A DNA stretch of 64,000 nt. Source: JAFDWR01 sp038216655 (GTDB lineage: Bacteria > Armatimonadota > Fimbriimonadia > Fimbriimonadales > Fimbriimonadaceae). The translations under genes and the position numbers were made by a program. The stretch lies in contig JBBQPZ010000019.1 in assembly GCA_038216655.1 (NCBI GenBank), positions 9,923-73,922 on the forward strand, written 5' to 3'. This document shows positions 63,877 to 64,000 of this stretch, in pieces. A model generated the notes under the pieces. It did not search any database and was not told the DNA's origin. It worked only from the letters and a program-made list of their open reading frames with translations. Positions within the stretch are counted from its first letter, which is position 1; each line of letters starts with the position of its first letter.

Positions 63877-64000
63877 GCTTTCCAGGGCAAGAATAGAGGA
63901 TTCGGCTCCAAAATAGGAGACGAACATGGCAGGACGGAAACGATACACGGAGGAGCAGATCCTCAAGGTTCTTGGTGAGATCGACGCGGGGGCGAGCATC
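63860..64000 (+). mobile_element. IS3-family insertion sequence, left end (runs off the window)
   Basis: The comM reading frame breaks at 63859/63860, where sequence starting TGACCGGTTCCCC begins. A 5'-TG end followed by an OrfA start at 63926 fits IS3-family elements (IS407-like ends). Right end, inverted repeat partner and target duplication are not visible. Confidence 0.75.
63926..64000 (+). CDS. IS3-family transposase OrfA, N-terminus (partial)
   Basis: ATG 63926 has AGGAG 6 nt upstream. The visible 25 residues read AGRKRYTEEQILKVLGEIDA and then GASI, the typical helix-turn-helix start of IS3-family OrfA (transposase_8). OrfB with the DDE domain would follow outside the window. Confidence 0.88.
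   Translation, partial: MAGRKRYTEEQILKVLGEIDAGASI

Overview
The window looks like chromosomal DNA of a free-living, flagellated, diderm-type bacterium with roughly 60% GC. My best guess is Armatimonadota (Fimbriimonas-like), with moderate confidence. The support is three PEP-CTERM exported proteins, a DUF1559 prepilin-like protein with the H-X9-DG motif, a CsaB + DUF5693 pair, DUF4434 and GH99-like proteins, a flagellin with one hook-IN-type insert, and many start codons preceded by a TANNNT -10 box with no Shine-Dalgarno. Planctomycetota or a Deinococcus relative cannot be excluded without a database search.

Layout. 1-4.6 kb: a decaying sugar ABC-transporter operon (lipoprotein with an amber codon, MalF-type permease with a frameshift, intact MalG-type permease) and another broken gene. 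4.57-4.78 kb: two tRNA-Gly genes (CCC and TCC). 4.9-15 kb: ALDH16-type double-domain aldehyde dehydrogenase, GH99-like protein, HicBA toxin-antitoxin pair, MFS exporter, DUF5009 membrane protein, GNAT, serC. 15-18.4 kb: a tightly packed membrane operon (DUF554, MscS, DUF2071). 18.7-21.4 kb: acpP-fabF and pyrD. 21.6-27.4 kb: DUF5694, a gene-poor relic stretch, gyrB, PEP-CTERM. 27.5-33.1 kb: acyl-CoA ligase, Tat-type metallophosphoesterase, YitJ-type homocysteine methyltransferase/MTHFR, matrixin-like protein. 33.4-38.4 kb: hisG, purQ-purS, a frameshifted acyl-CoA dehydrogenase, nadA. 38.4-42.1 kb: csaB, DUF5693, rhomboid. 42.2-51.8 kb: PH-like protein, DUF4434, tandem STN-like exported protein, rplY, PEP-CTERM, transsulfuration PLP enzyme, alpha/beta hydrolase, GNAT, prepilin-like, rimO. 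52-56.9 kb: flagellin, a MalG-type permease with a giant exported insert, ribE, PEP-CTERM. 57-64 kb: MFS, OsmC, S41 protease, pyk, and a comM gene cut by an IS3-family element that runs off the window.

Most genes are single housekeeping or surface functions with short operons of 2-4 genes. Two genome-wide habits stand out. First, about 16 genes have a TANNNT hexamer 4-10 nt before the start codon, which suggests leaderless transcripts; the exported and abundant proteins (PEP-CTERM, flagellin, OsmC, L25, matrixin) instead have clear Shine-Dalgarno leaders. Second, almost every gap over about 80 nt is filled by an inverted-repeat island drawn from a few recurring families, and similar repeat sequence also sits in frame inside three coding sequences (ALDH16, DUF5009 protein, NadA). 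Several genes carry single-base lesions. These may be real decay or assembly errors, and I cannot tell which from the sequence alone.
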